NCBI GenBank assembly: GCA_964405465.1
Contig: CAYONZ010000011.1
Coordinates: forward strand, 12,444-76,443
Reading direction: 5' to 3'
Source of the DNA: CAYONZ01 sp964405465
Lineage (GTDB): Bacteria > Bdellovibrionota > Bdellovibrionia > Bdellovibrionales > JAMPXM01
DNA: 64,000 bases
Positions 36,323 through 45,356 of this stretch are shown piece after piece. A program made the position numbers and the translations under genes. The notes beneath the pieces were generated by a model. It worked only from the letters and a program-made list of their open reading frames with translations, was not told the DNA's origin and made no database searches. Position 1 is the first letter of the stretch; every line of letters starts with the position of its first letter.

Positions 36323-38119
36323 CTAAAGTTTTTCCCATGCATCACTTGCGGCAGGAAGTACATCCTCACTCGATGAATCTTCCTCTGTGGCATGAGGATG
36401 ATTGTTAAAGTCTACTTGTTCTTTTCTTTTTCTATTTGTTTTCGAAGACGATTTCTTTATATTTCTTGAGCTTCGGGATTTAGCGAATCGGTTTAGCTCA
36501 ATGGGTAAAACATTTCCTCGACGACTTGAATTTGGAAGGTCATCTAGGTCTTCCTGATCTTCGGCATCGTCATGATCCTGCTCTTCGCTTGATCCAGAAA
36601 TTATGATGTTCATTGTTGATACAAGTTGATCGAGATGTTGGGCCTGAGCATTGAGCTGTTCTCCTGCACTTGCAGATTCCTCTGAGGTCGATGCCGTTTC
36701 CTGTGTGGCTTTGTTTATATTCTCCATAGCTGTGTTGATCTGTGAGATTCCAGAGGATTGCTCTTTAGATGCGCGAAGAATTTGACGTGAACCGTTCAAG
36801 ACACTTTCGACTTGTTTCTGGATTTGTTTAAGTGCAAGAGCTGTTTCATGAACGTATTCATTTCCTTTCTCCACCTTGGTTCGATTTTCGTGAGCAATTT
36901 CTTGTGCGTCTTTGATGCTGTTGTTTACGATCGATGATATCTCAAGCGCGGCCTTGCCACTCATCTGTGCGAGGTTTCCAACTTCTTGTGCCACGACAGC
37001 AAAACCTCTTCCATGTTCGCCTGCTCGTTCCGCTTCGACCGAGGCATTGAACGAAAGAAGTTTGGTTTGAAACACGATCTCGTCGATGATTTCGGTTTTT
37101 TCTCCAATTTCATTGATTACCTTTACGAGCTTTTCAATGCGTCTATTGGACTCCATGACTTCACTCATGGCGCTAGTCAGACTTTGCACCGATTCTTCGC
37201 CCTTGTTGCACTCCTCGCGAACTGTCTCAGCAACACTCAATCCGTTTTCGGCGAAGCGGACATTGTTCTCGACCATGCCACTAATCTCTTCAAGCGAGGC
37301 CGAGGTCTCTTCGACGGCACTTGCTTGTTCCGCGGCTGTACTGGCAAGTTCATGTGATGCGGCAGAAACCTGGTGTGAAGCGGAGGATACCTGCCGGCTT
37401 GAATCTCCCAGTTTTTTTGCAATCAGACTCAAGTCTTTTGAAAGACGGGTAGCAAAGAAGAATCCAGAGATACTAAGACCCATTCCCAAAAGAATCGAAG
37501 TGGAAAAAAGTATGCGAGAGGTCTCCTTTGAGCTTTCCTCAGCCTCAGAAACTATACTTGTGTTGCGTGCTTCAATGATCTTTGCAAGTTCAACGACATG
37601 TTCGGTGAGTTTGACAGCAACAGGTGGCATCTTGGTCATAAGAATGGCTTTGATTTCTTTTTCGTTGTTGGATGAAGAGTTTAGCTTATCGGCCTGCAAT
37701 AAAAGTGAGGTGGCGGAGGTCGCGACTTCTTCGAGTTGTGGGGTAAGCAATTGAATTTGTTTGACGTGTTCTGTGGCTTGATCGACAAGTCGATATTTTT
37801 CGATCTCTCTGACTGAAGCACTCAGGGACTTTTGGAAAAGCTCAACTTTTTCGAGTGATTTCTTTCTCTCTGGGCTTCCGCTAGGTTGGGCTAAGGCGAG
37901 CCAAATAAATCTTGGAACCGCGTTTGATGCCGCTCGAATATCTCCGAGAGTAGCAGTTAATGGAATTCGTTCTTTCCCCAGATATACGACGGTATCACTC
38001 ATTTTACTTAGGCAATAGCTAGAGTAAAATGCAAGAGCGGAGAACGCGACGATAGAGAGCGCCACCAGGGTAAAAAGCTTTGCTTTTAGACTGAGATTTG
38101 ATTTTCGTCGAGATGCCAT
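36323..38119 (-). CDS. Methyl-accepting chemotaxis protein without clear HAMP
   Basis: The 598-residue receptor has TM1 (about residues 14-32), a four-helix-bundle-like periplasmic sensor (about 33-205), TM2 (about 206-226), then runs into the cytoplasmic coiled coil with the conserved hairpin tip (FQTKLLSFNASVEAERAGEHG). No normal HAMP is apparent. After the coiled coil comes a charged, disordered tail ending DAWEKL, which looks like a CheR/CheB/CheD tethering pentapeptide (W-x-x-hydrophobic at the end). It is adjacent to its adaptation enzymes, so it is likely their main substrate. Confidence 0.92.
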   Translation of the reverse strand: MASRRKSNLSLKAKLFTLVALSIVAFSALAFYSSYCLSKMSDTVVYLGKERIPLTATLGDIRAASNAVPRFIWLALAQPSGSPERKKSLEKVELFQKSLSASVREIEKYRLVDQATEHVKQIQLLTPQLEEVATSATSLLLQADKLNSSSNNEKEIKAILMTKMPPVAVKLTEHVVELAKIIEARNTSIVSEAEESSKETSRILFSTSILLGMGLSISGFFFATRLSKDLSLIAKKLGDSSRQVSSASHQVSAASHELASTAAEQASAVEETSASLEEISGMVENNVRFAENGLSVAETVREECNKGEESVQSLTSAMSEVMESNRRIEKLVKVINEIGEKTEIIDEIVFQTKLLSFNASVEAERAGEHGRGFAVVAQEVGNLAQMSGKAALEISSIVNNSIKDAQEIAHENRTKVEKGNEYVHETALALKQIQKQVESVLNGSRQILRASKEQSSGISQINTAMENINKATQETASTSEESASAGEQLNAQAQHLDQLVSTMNIIISGSSEEQDHDDAEDQEDLDDLPNSSRRGNVLPIELNRFAKSRSSRNIKKSSSKTNRKRKEQVDFNNHPHATEEDSSSEDVLPAASDAWEKL

Positions 38120-38137
38120 AGAAATGCCTCCGTCACG

Positions 38138-38632
38138 TTAAGCGACTTTCTGTGCTTGTTCTTGCCTTTGAATTTGATTGAGCTCGGCTGTGTTTAGAAC
38201 CTTTGCCATATCGATTACGATGATCAACGGTTTGTTTTCGACCTTTGCAACGCCAATAATATATTCGCGACTCACTTGGCTTGTGATGTTGAGCTGCCGT
38301 TCAATTTGATCGTCGTGAAGACCGAGAACCTCCTGCACGTCATCAACAATGTTGCCAATTAAGAGTCCATCCACTTCGGTAATAATCACAGTTTGCCTCT
38401 TTGGTTTTTGTATTTGTGGATTGGTTTGGAGTGAGAGTTTCATGCTGAGATCGAGCGCTGAAATAATTCGTCCTCGAAGATTGATCATGCCGCGAAAATA
38501 CCGAGGAACCTCTGGCAAGGGTGTAATTTTACTTAGTCGAATCACTTCCTTCACTTGCGAAAGTGCGATGGCGTAGTGTTCTCCTGACAAAATAAAGACC
38601 ATGTACTTTCTGGGGCGTCCTTGGTTAGTCAA
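38138..38632 (-). CDS. cheW: Chemotaxis coupling protein CheW
   Basis: The CheW fold is evident: KYMVFILSGEHYAIALSQVKEV is its opening, then PRYFRGMINLRGRIISALDL and GLLIGNIVDDVQEVL. It links the receptor to CheA. TTG at 38632 is the likely start because AAGGAG lies six bases before it; the open frame upstream adds 13 residues without a ribosome site. It is the first gene of the operon and is separated from mcp by 18 bases. Confidence 0.92.
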   Translation of the reverse strand: MTNQGRPRKYMVFILSGEHYAIALSQVKEVIRLSKITPLPEVPRYFRGMINLRGRIISALDLSMKLSLQTNPQIQKPKRQTVIITEVDGLLIGNIVDDVQEVLGLHDDQIERQLNITSQVSREYIIGVAKVENKPLIIVIDMAKVLNTAELNQIQRQEQAQKVA

Positions 38633-39016
38633 GAGCTCTCCTTGATGTGAGCACGCAAACATGCCGACCAAATGGATATTTCGTTCATGCCAATCTTTCG
38701 GCGATGAGATTGGTGCTCTTGAGCATGCTCATTGTTGACCCAAAGAGAATTGTTAAAAAATATTGGTTTTTGTCTTTCTGGATGCAGAATTTGGGAGCAA
38801 AAAATTTGAAGGTGGCTCAAATCAGTATCATTGGCCGAGGAATGGATTTCTATGTGAGGTGGTGACTTCGCGACAAACGTGGGAGCGGTACCGCTTGTTG
38901 TTGCATAAAGCAAATTTTTTTTTAATAATTCCGTTGAGTCAAAATTGGCCACCATCAAAGGACGATGGCCAGTATCATTTGCGGCTGTTGGTAAAGCGCT
39001 AGAACGATCCCTATCT
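38633..39016. promoter_or_regulatory. Spacer upstream of the che operon with a 12-bp palindrome
   Basis: This 384-base spacer must hold the che operon promoter. A perfect 12-base palindrome AGCGGTACCGCT lies at 38884-38895, about 250 bases before cheW. No gene is credible here; the small open frames lack ribosome sites. The palindrome might be a regulator site, but nothing in the neighbourhood identifies the regulator. Confidence 0.4.
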
Positions 39017-40252
39017 TCAAATCGTGGTCTTCAAGTAGGCTTCAGTCTGTTCACGCCAATTCATTAGCTCTTGAACTGTATTTCTCTTGTCCGGTGCTGT
39101 GATTTGCTCGTCATAAAATGCCTGATTGGCTTTCAGAGTCTCCACCATTTTTCGCAATATATCGTGTGTTTGTGGGCTTGCACCATTCACTCTCATTGCC
39201 ACACTAGCGCTGTGAGCTAGTGAAATGAATTTCCCAAAGTATTTCGCTTGCTCATCAATCGTGAGCATTGGGCTAAGTGCCAGAATTTTATTCGGCGCTT
39301 CGTTAACCAATTTTGCGAGATTTTCTGGGATTGTGACGGGGCCAATCGAAACTCCGGCAAGCTTTTGTTGTAGGCGTCCCAGCCATTTCATGAGGGCGGT
39401 ACCCATTTTTATTTGTAGAGAATCTGCGCCCCAGGCGCTGGGACCAAACTTTGGCTCCATGAGTGCTAGTGAGTCGTGAATCTCTTGAAACGATTTTCTG
39501 AGTTCAAGGCTTGAAGTGTTTTTGCTGCTAATCAGACTCTGCGTTCTCTGATAAGCAGGCCCAAATCTTTTGGCGGTTGCTGCTAAATCTTCAGCTGTAA
39601 ATTGAAAGGATAGGATGTCAAAGAAGTACTTCGATTGGGTTAAGGTTTTTTGTGACGAAGCAAAATCGGCCTGATTCAGAATATCGATTTTCATGTGTAC
39701 ACTCTGTTGAAGCGTGAGCTGGGGTTGATCTGGATCTTCGGATGGATCACTAGGTTTAACTGATTCGGCCACAACTGGTTTGTCAGAATTCAAGGTGGCT
39801 GTGATTTTTTTTGGTTCCTCTTTCGACGGAGCAATTGCTGTAGGTGCAACTTGAGCCTTCTGACTTGAATTCGCCACTGCGCTATTGTCTTTCGGCGGAG
39901 ACGGCACTTGAGTTGAGTCAGTTTTTGTAGGCACATCTAGTTTCTTAGACTCGGGAATTATTTGCGAAGTTTGCGGGACAGGTGCAATCGTTGGTGATTT
40001 ATCAGATAGCGATCTGTCTGTGTCCAGAGGGACTGACGGATTCTGCTTTTCAACAAGTAATGGAACACTCGGTTTGTTGGCGCCGTTTGGGTTTTGATCT
40101 ATCAATCGACCTGTGCCGTCGGTGGCAACAGGTTGGTCTCCATTGGGTTTCGTTCTGGTGTATGAAGATTTACCACTTTGTGGTGCACAGGCAGCAAGCT
40201 GCAAAATCAGCAAAGCGAGAACTGGGGAAAGATAAGCACTTCGTTTCGACAT
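39017..40252 (-). CDS. Proline-rich lipoprotein of unknown function
   Basis: The 411-residue product has a lipoprotein signal peptide (ALLILQLAAC). Residues 25-175 are low-complexity and rich in Pro, Ser, Lys, Thr, Val and Gln, typical of an extended periplasmic linker. Residues about 180-405 form a helical domain without recognised motif (FAPYQRT-like helices, LRKMVETLKANQAFYDEQI). Its layout (lipobox, long Pro-rich linker, helical C-terminal domain) is the same as that of the HD-domain lipoprotein at 42012, and both begin with QSVHMKIDI / AVTIKMHTD-like segments after the linker. The linker could span from the outer membrane to peptidoglycan. Confidence 0.75.
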   Translation of the reverse strand: MSKRSAYLSPVLALLILQLAACAPQSGKSSYTRTKPNGDQPVATDGTGRLIDQNPNGANKPSVPLLVEKQNPSVPLDTDRSLSDKSPTIAPVPQTSQIIPESKKLDVPTKTDSTQVPSPPKDNSAVANSSQKAQVAPTAIAPSKEEPKKITATLNSDKPVVAESVKPSDPSEDPDQPQLTLQQSVHMKIDILNQADFASSQKTLTQSKYFFDILSFQFTAEDLAATAKRFGPAYQRTQSLISSKNTSSLELRKSFQEIHDSLALMEPKFGPSAWGADSLQIKMGTALMKWLGRLQQKLAGVSIGPVTIPENLAKLVNEAPNKILALSPMLTIDEQAKYFGKFISLAHSASVAMRVNGASPQTHDILRKMVETLKANQAFYDEQITAPDKRNTVQELMNWREQTEAYLKTTI

Positions 40253-40660
40253 AGACCATCCTTTTCGAAGACCAAAATATTTTCAGTATCCCAATTTGCA
40301 AAGAGCGAGGAACTTGAGCAAGGTCTTCAGTTACATTCTAAGCAAATACTCTGCCACGATCTAACGGACCAATTCTAGAGTCGCATCGGAAAAGCACATT
40401 TGTGCCATTGAAAGCGAAATCAAATCAGACTATTTCAAGCCGATTTACTTAGGTGTTTTCTAAATTAAATTGAATTAGTATTTCAAATTTGCTTTGCCGT
40501 GAATTGTGAAACTGTCTAAAGATTTGACAGTAGAGAGATGCTTTTATGGTGACAGTTTTTGGACCGTTAAAACTTGCCATGCGATTCTAGATCAGCAATA
40601 TTCAGGTTGAAATTTGCAAAAAGGCTAGATGTGCGTGAAGACACGTGTGGAGATTGTCTA
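40253..40660. other. Spacer between divergent lipoprotein and desaturase genes
   Basis: This 408-base divergent spacer holds the promoters of both neighbours. It is AT-rich near 40440-40560. I see no strong inverted repeat, RNA gene or convincing small gene. An open frame from 40574 runs into the desaturase but has no ribosome site. Confidence 0.5.
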
Positions 40661-41917
40661 ATGACAAACAGATTAAGTGATGATGAGAAGCCAGCCAGTG
40701 TGCCAGAAAATATCCTAAAAAATGTGCCAGAGAATATGGATGTGCAAGTGAATCAACACAGAGGTCCATTAATTGAAACGGAGTCCGATTCTCAAAGGTC
40801 TTCTGCCAAACAAGATTCTCATCGGCTCACAGAGTTTGTGAAAAGACTCAAAGAAATTGGAACCGCTGCGCATGCCAACACCGGCATGGCGGACTATCGA
40901 CATATGCGAAAGGTACAAGCCTTGGGGCATATGTTTTTTGCTTTTGGAATTTTAATTCTATTGAAAAAAATGGTGTATGTCTCTGCGATTTTCATCGCGG
41001 TTTCGCTGATGGTGCGATGGTTGCTGATGCATCACATAGGTCATGGCGGCTACGATCGTATTCCAAATATTCCGAGTGCATATCATTCTAAAAGATATGC
41101 ACTCGGTTGGCGCCGTTACGTGGATTGGTTCGATTGGCTTAAACCCGAAGCGTGGAATTTTGAGCACAACTATCTTCACCATTATTTCACTGGTGAAGAC
41201 AAAGACCCTGACCTTGTTGAAAAGAATCTTATTTGGCTCGCACAGGCCAGACGTCCTCTGTGGATGAAATACCTTATTCTTTTGTTTTTCGCAGCAACTT
41301 GGAAGTTTACATATTATTCGGCACGTACGCTTTCATATCTAAAGGGATACAACGAAATTACTTTCTTTAATTTTTTCGATCTTCGCAAGCGTTCGCAAAG
41401 AGTGATGTGGTTCGAGTTGTTTTTGCCGTATGTGGTTTTTCACTACTTTTTCATTTCGTTGGTTTTGAATGCTTTGGTGCCAGGAATGGGGGCGCTTTAT
41501 TTACAGGCCCGGATCATCGCTGAGGTCCTTCACAATGTGCATACCTTTTTAGTCATTATTCCAAATCACTCCGGACCCGATGTCTATCGTTACCCGAGTG
41601 TGGATCCCTTGAAAAGGGGAGGATCCTCATATTATCTTAGGCAAATACTGGGTTCTGCCAATTTCTCCACCGGAAGTGAATGGGTCGATTTTTCGCAGAT
41701 GTATTTGAATTATCAAATTGAGCATCACTTGTTTCCGACTCTTTCCATGTTGCAGTATCGAATTATCCAACCAAAGGTGAAGGCCCTGTGTGCTGAGTAT
41801 CGGATTCCCTACATTCAGGAGAATGTGTTTGTTCGTTTTTTTAAGATGACTCAGATCGCAACCGGACAAAGTACAATGAAGTGCGCCACTGCTGAATTTG
41901 ATTTTTCTCGAATTTAA
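40661..41917 (+). CDS. Membrane fatty acid desaturase
   Basis: From ATG at 40661 (GGAG nine bases upstream) the 418-residue protein has a 70-residue hydrophilic N-terminus, hydrophobic helices, and three histidine boxes of membrane fatty acid desaturases: HHIGHGG, HNYLHH and QIEHHLFP. The QxxHH third box is that of front-end or acyl-lipid desaturases. It introduces a double bond in membrane lipid acyl chains with oxygen. Together with the hydroxylase at 23111 the window holds two separate di-iron lipid-modifying enzymes. Confidence 0.9.
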   Translation: MTNRLSDDEKPASVPENILKNVPENMDVQVNQHRGPLIETESDSQRSSAKQDSHRLTEFVKRLKEIGTAAHANTGMADYRHMRKVQALGHMFFAFGILILLKKMVYVSAIFIAVSLMVRWLLMHHIGHGGYDRIPNIPSAYHSKRYALGWRRYVDWFDWLKPEAWNFEHNYLHHYFTGEDKDPDLVEKNLIWLAQARRPLWMKYLILLFFAATWKFTYYSARTLSYLKGYNEITFFNFFDLRKRSQRVMWFELFLPYVVFHYFFISLVLNALVPGMGALYLQARIIAEVLHNVHTFLVIIPNHSGPDVYRYPSVDPLKRGGSSYYLRQILGSANFSTGSEWVDFSQMYLNYQIEHHLFPTLSMLQYRIIQPKVKALCAEYRIPYIQENVFVRFFKMTQIATGQSTMKCATAEFDFSRI

Positions 41918-41995
41918 ATTTCATCCAAAAGTCAGTCAGATCACTTCGTGCAGAAGAATTGAAGCAAACAAGTTGATGCAGACAAATTAAAATAG

Positions 41996-42019
41996 AACGC
42001 TAAGATCAGACTTAGCGTT
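41996..42019. terminator. Bidirectional terminator between convergent genes
   Basis: AACGCTAAG at 41996-42004 pairs perfectly with CTTAGCGTT at 42011-42019 around a 6-base loop. It is followed by TTTTCC on the + strand and by a U-rich stretch (CTATTTTAATTTG) on the - strand. It overlaps the stop codon of the HD-domain lipoprotein and lies 79 bases after the desaturase stop. Confidence 0.8.
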
Positions 42020-43337
42020 TTCCATAAAGTGGTGTGAGAAGCTTATCATAAGTGTCTTCGTCATTTGGAACAAGCATTGAGCCACTGCCATTCTTGTTAT
42101 GAAAAAATGTTTTGCTAAGGTAATCATAAGAGTTTGCATCGGCAATAAACAGGATAGCAAGACTCTTTACAAATACCGAGTTTGAAACTCCAGATATTTT
42201 TGCCTGCTGTTTCATCTTGCCGATGGCGAGTTGTATGGTTTTGTTGATCTCATTCTCACGTTTTTGTTCTCTAAGCGTTGCAACTTTTTTGAGTGTATCG
42301 CCGATCAGTTGATGCTGTTCGATCAAGCCTGCGGCCAAACCGACTGCTTTAGAGGGAAAACCTATTTTTTTAAGCAAAACTCTTGCAATTGGAACACTGA
42401 AAAACTCCTCTTGATTCTTGTCGCCCAGGCGAACAGCTATGGATTTGCCAATGTCGTGAAGTGCGATGGTGAATGCCATAAGTTTTTCAAAATTTTCAAG
42501 CGCGCTTGTGCCGAGCTGCCCTTGTTCTCGATAGAACTCTATTTGGTTGACAAAAATATTAAGGGCCTTGTCGGTGTGCATTTTAATCGTGACCGCGTCT
42601 TGATCGCTGTTTCCCGTAGGACCTGCATAAAGTGCTTGAATATTGAGAAGTTCGTGCAGTTGCTCCTCTGAGTATTTTGCCTTTTTCACCAGAGGGTGCA
42701 CCGAGAAAGTCTTCAGTAGATTTGATTGTGGGTTTGTCTGAAGATTTGTCTGTGGGCTTGGTTGTGGGTCTCGAAGAGTTTGATTTAGGTCTTGAGACTG
42801 GTCGATTAGACACTGAGTGAGTCGATCGATTTTGACGTCGCCACAGAGCAGAGACAAAACCTGGGGTTCGCTTTTGTTGGGTTCAGAAGATTGTTTTGGC
42901 ACCTGGGCGGTGCTTGGGTCTTGTTGTGGCTTGACGGGTTGATCGTTCTGGAGTTGAACCCGAACTTCATCTTGAGCTTTGGTTGGTACTTTGACTTTTA
43001 CTTCGACACTGGTCTCGATTTTCGCACCGCCATTGGCCTGCGGTCTTTGATCAAATACTGGAGGTTCAGAAATAGGAGGTTCCGCAATTTTTGTGCTTTC
43101 GCTGGTTTCCCTTGGGGCCACACGCTTTGGTTCTTCAATTGGCGAAAGTGAAATCTTGTTTTGGTCGGTGTTTTGATTTTTATTCGCATCTAATCTCAGC
43201 GTTGGGCTTGCTGGAGACTGGCTACGACTTGGGTTTACTATCTTTCGTTCTTGTGTTGGTGTGCACGCGAGAATTGAGGCGAAGGTTAGACCCATGAAGG
43301 CGTTTATTGCGAGCTTAGTTGTGCTTAATATCGACAT
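42012..43337 (-). CDS. Lipoprotein with proline/glutamine-rich linker and HD domain
   Basis: From ATG at 43337 the 441-residue product has a lipobox (FASILAC), a 190-residue low-complexity linker rich in Pro, Gln, Ser, Lys and Thr, and a C-terminal domain with HD-superfamily spacing: IKMHTDKAL, ALHDIGKSIA (the HD), IEQHQLIGD and FIADANSYDYL. These match the H...HD...H...D metal ligand pattern of phosphohydrolases. Such a domain outside the cytoplasm is unusual. AGAAGG lies nine bases before the start. Part of the linker (SPQTNLQTNPQSN) is encoded by local DNA repeats. Substrate is unknown. Confidence 0.72.
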   Translation of the reverse strand: MSILSTTKLAINAFMGLTFASILACTPTQERKIVNPSRSQSPASPTLRLDANKNQNTDQNKISLSPIEEPKRVAPRETSESTKIAEPPISEPPVFDQRPQANGGAKIETSVEVKVKVPTKAQDEVRVQLQNDQPVKPQQDPSTAQVPKQSSEPNKSEPQVLSLLCGDVKIDRLTQCLIDQSQDLNQTLRDPQPSPQTNLQTNPQSNLLKTFSVHPLVKKAKYSEEQLHELLNIQALYAGPTGNSDQDAVTIKMHTDKALNIFVNQIEFYREQGQLGTSALENFEKLMAFTIALHDIGKSIAVRLGDKNQEEFFSVPIARVLLKKIGFPSKAVGLAAGLIEQHQLIGDTLKKVATLREQKRENEINKTIQLAIGKMKQQAKISGVSNSVFVKSLAILFIADANSYDYLSKTFFHNKNGSGSMLVPNDEDTYDKLLTPLYGKR

Positions 43338-43989
43338 TTCTTCAGTCCTTCTGCATAAGTGTTGCGAGGTCACCGTTGAATAGTGGTGCAATAGCCTTGC
43401 CAGGGGAATCCAATTCGAGTGGGTATTTTTGAGGGCAGGTACAAGTCGACCCACCGGTTAACAACAAGGCTAACAACAAATTTAACAAAAGAGCCCAAAC
43501 GCGTCCGACACTGTCAATTCTATATACAGCTTACGATTCGCTCAGAGTGTGTTGGGATTGTGTTTTCTTTCACGAGAATTTCAATTCGAACTGTCGTTAG
43601 ATATTGCGAACAAGATGAAGTGTACTCAAACGGTTTCGAGGGATCTTTTTGTACTTCCATAGTGAAAATGCTGTGGTGATTAGCAATAAAATTGCTAGCC
43701 AAATTTCACTCTTCAAGAGTCACCTCGCTGGAGTATGATATCAAATTCGTTCTATCGTCAAAACGACAGACAGTTGCTCAAAAATCGCAATTGAATTTAG
43801 AACCGTTCTCTAGATCGACAGTGTGATAGTTCAGTTGTCTAAGATTCGCGATCACGTTATCTGTCGATGTTCGAGCCTTAGACTTTGATCGGTCAAGTGA
43901 ATTTGATTTGTTTATCTGGACTTGTTCGTTGCTGCGTTAGTTAATTAAAATGAGGACACACCTTAGTTACAACAGCGAGGGAGTGCAAC
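43338..43989. other. Long spacer between divergent genes
   Basis: This 652-base spacer contains a loose TAACAACAA repeat at 43458-43490 and otherwise AT-rich sequence. Small open frames on both strands lack ribosome sites and recognisable products. The promoters of the HD lipoprotein and the 243-residue protein must be here. No RNA gene is evident. Confidence 0.5.
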
Positions 43990-44721
43990 ATGATGGCGGT
44001 GTTTATTCGAAGTTTGTCGGTGGATGTGACAGCAGTCTCTTCAAGATTTTTCAAAATGTTCAGCAAAATAGTTGTAGCCGGATTCGTGTTAAGTGGTTCG
44101 TTTGCTATGGCCGCGGCTCAGTTTCAAGCGCAGGGTCGGCTGTTTGTGGGTTCGACTAGTGCGGACCCGTCAAATCTCAATGATGAAATGAACACACTCG
44201 GTCTCAAAGAGTTCAAGTCGATCACTCAATACGGAGCAGAGATCACCTATCCTGTGCTGAGTATTCTTGATGTGGGAATGCGCTATCACAAAATCTACAC
44301 CATAAATAAAGAGGTCACCGAGACCGTAGGTGCTGACTATCGGGCGATACTAGACCAAGACGCGGTGATGTTTGTGGCGCGCGTGCCTTTTCTGAAAACT
44401 CAGCTGATCCACATGGATGTTTTTGGAGCAGTGGGTGGAACCAATACGACTTTGAACTTGAAAACCTCTAGTCAGACAGGGGAGATCACTCGTCGTGAGG
44501 CGAATGACTGGTTTGCATCGGTCGTGTCTAGCTTTGGTGGGTCAATTGCAATTGGGTATAAGAGTGTGTTTTTGGTGATCGAAGGTGGAGTTGAGACAAA
44601 CAAAGTTGATTCACTCAAGCGCGCCGATACCTTAAATGCCAATATCCAAAACATCAATTTATCTGGAAGCTATGTCACAGTAGGTTTGATGTTTGATGGA
44701 ATTAACGCCTACTCCAAGTAG
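43990..44721 (+). CDS. Putative outer-membrane beta-barrel protein
   Basis: The 243-residue product has an N-terminal export segment (MFSKIVVAGFVLSGSFAMAA) and then alternating hydrophobic/polar strands (AQGRLFVGST, YGAEITYPVLSILDVGMRY, SIAIGYKSVFLVIEGGVE, SGSYVTVGLMF) typical of a small outer-membrane barrel. ATG at 43990 has AGGGAG seven bases upstream, although the signal peptide core would start best at the ATG at 44056. No family is recognised. Confidence 0.65.
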   Translation: MMAVFIRSLSVDVTAVSSRFFKMFSKIVVAGFVLSGSFAMAAAQFQAQGRLFVGSTSADPSNLNDEMNTLGLKEFKSITQYGAEITYPVLSILDVGMRYHKIYTINKEVTETVGADYRAILDQDAVMFVARVPFLKTQLIHMDVFGAVGGTNTTLNLKTSSQTGEITRREANDWFASVVSSFGGSIAIGYKSVFLVIEGGVETNKVDSLKRADTLNANIQNINLSGSYVTVGLMFDGINAYSK

Positions 44722-44791
44722 GAGCATCCTCTGACTCGTCTCGACAAGTTTAGCCCTTGTCAATTCACCATGAACTGCGGTCTTCTATTTG

Positions 44792-44865
44792 CAAGCAATT
44801 TGAAATTGCTTGTTTAAATTGTAAATTGAAATCGCAGGCAATTTGAAATCGCAAAATGAAATTGC
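44792..44865 (+). repeat. Palindrome and iterated TGAAAT(T/C)GC motif upstream of the MAPEG/ars genes
   Basis: CAAGCAATTT at 44792-44801 and AAATTGCTTG at 44803-44812 form a perfect 10-1-10 palindrome. TGAAAT(T/C)GC is then repeated at 44801, 44827, 44844 and 44857. The array ends 36 bases before the GTG of the MAPEG gene. It could be a regulator binding array or slippage product. Confidence 0.65.
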
Positions 44866-44900
44866 AGTCAGGTACTAATGTCTGCGGAGGAGCGGGTCGA

Positions 44901-45256
44901 GTGAAAAATGATCTCATATATCCAATGGCATTCTATGTGTTCGCGATGTGGGCACTCGCGGTCACCATGTTTTTGAGCCGTGTTCGTGCAATCAAAGAAA
45001 ACAAAGCAATGTATAAATATTTTCGAACCTTTATGGGAGAGGGGCCTACTGAGCGTGTGATGGTGATTGGGCGCCATTACGATAATCAATTTCAAGTTCC
45101 AATTCTATTTCTAATCACGGGAACTCTTCATTATTCACTCGGCATGGTCAATTTGGCGACCGTGATCTTGGCGTGGATTTTTGTATTGAGTCGCGCGGGT
45201 CACTCATGGGTTCATCTGGGGAAAAACAAACTGCAGGATCGAGTCCGTTTTTTTGC
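44901..45256 (+). CDS. MAPEG-family membrane protein, 3' end lost in assembly gap
   Basis: The visible 118 residues have three hydrophobic segments and the MAPEG pattern: MFLSRVRAIKENK, RHYDNQFQVPILFLI and VLSRAGHSWVHLGKN. Members are small membrane proteins related to glutathione-linked eicosanoid enzymes; bacterial roles are mostly unknown. GTG at 44901 has GGAGGAG upstream. The C-terminus falls in the run of N, so the apparent in-frame fusion with the arsenite transporter is an artefact of the 100-base placeholder. Confidence 0.8.
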
Positions 45257-45356
45257 NNNNNNNNNNNNNNNNNNNNNNNNNNNNNNNNNNNNNNNNNNNN
45301 NNNNNNNNNNNNNNNNNNNNNNNNNNNNNNNNNNNNNNNNNNNNNNNNNNNNNNNN
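45257..45356. other. Assembly gap of 100 N
   Basis: Exactly 100 unknown bases, the usual placeholder for a gap of unknown length. It hides the end of the MAPEG gene, the start of the transporter gene and possibly further genes such as an arsR regulator. Confidence 0.99.

Noticed and set aside
37086..37754. 222-codon open frame opposite the chemoreceptor gene
   Set aside because: Antisense shadow of a well-supported MCP gene; Ser/Ala-rich composition mirrors the coiled coil.
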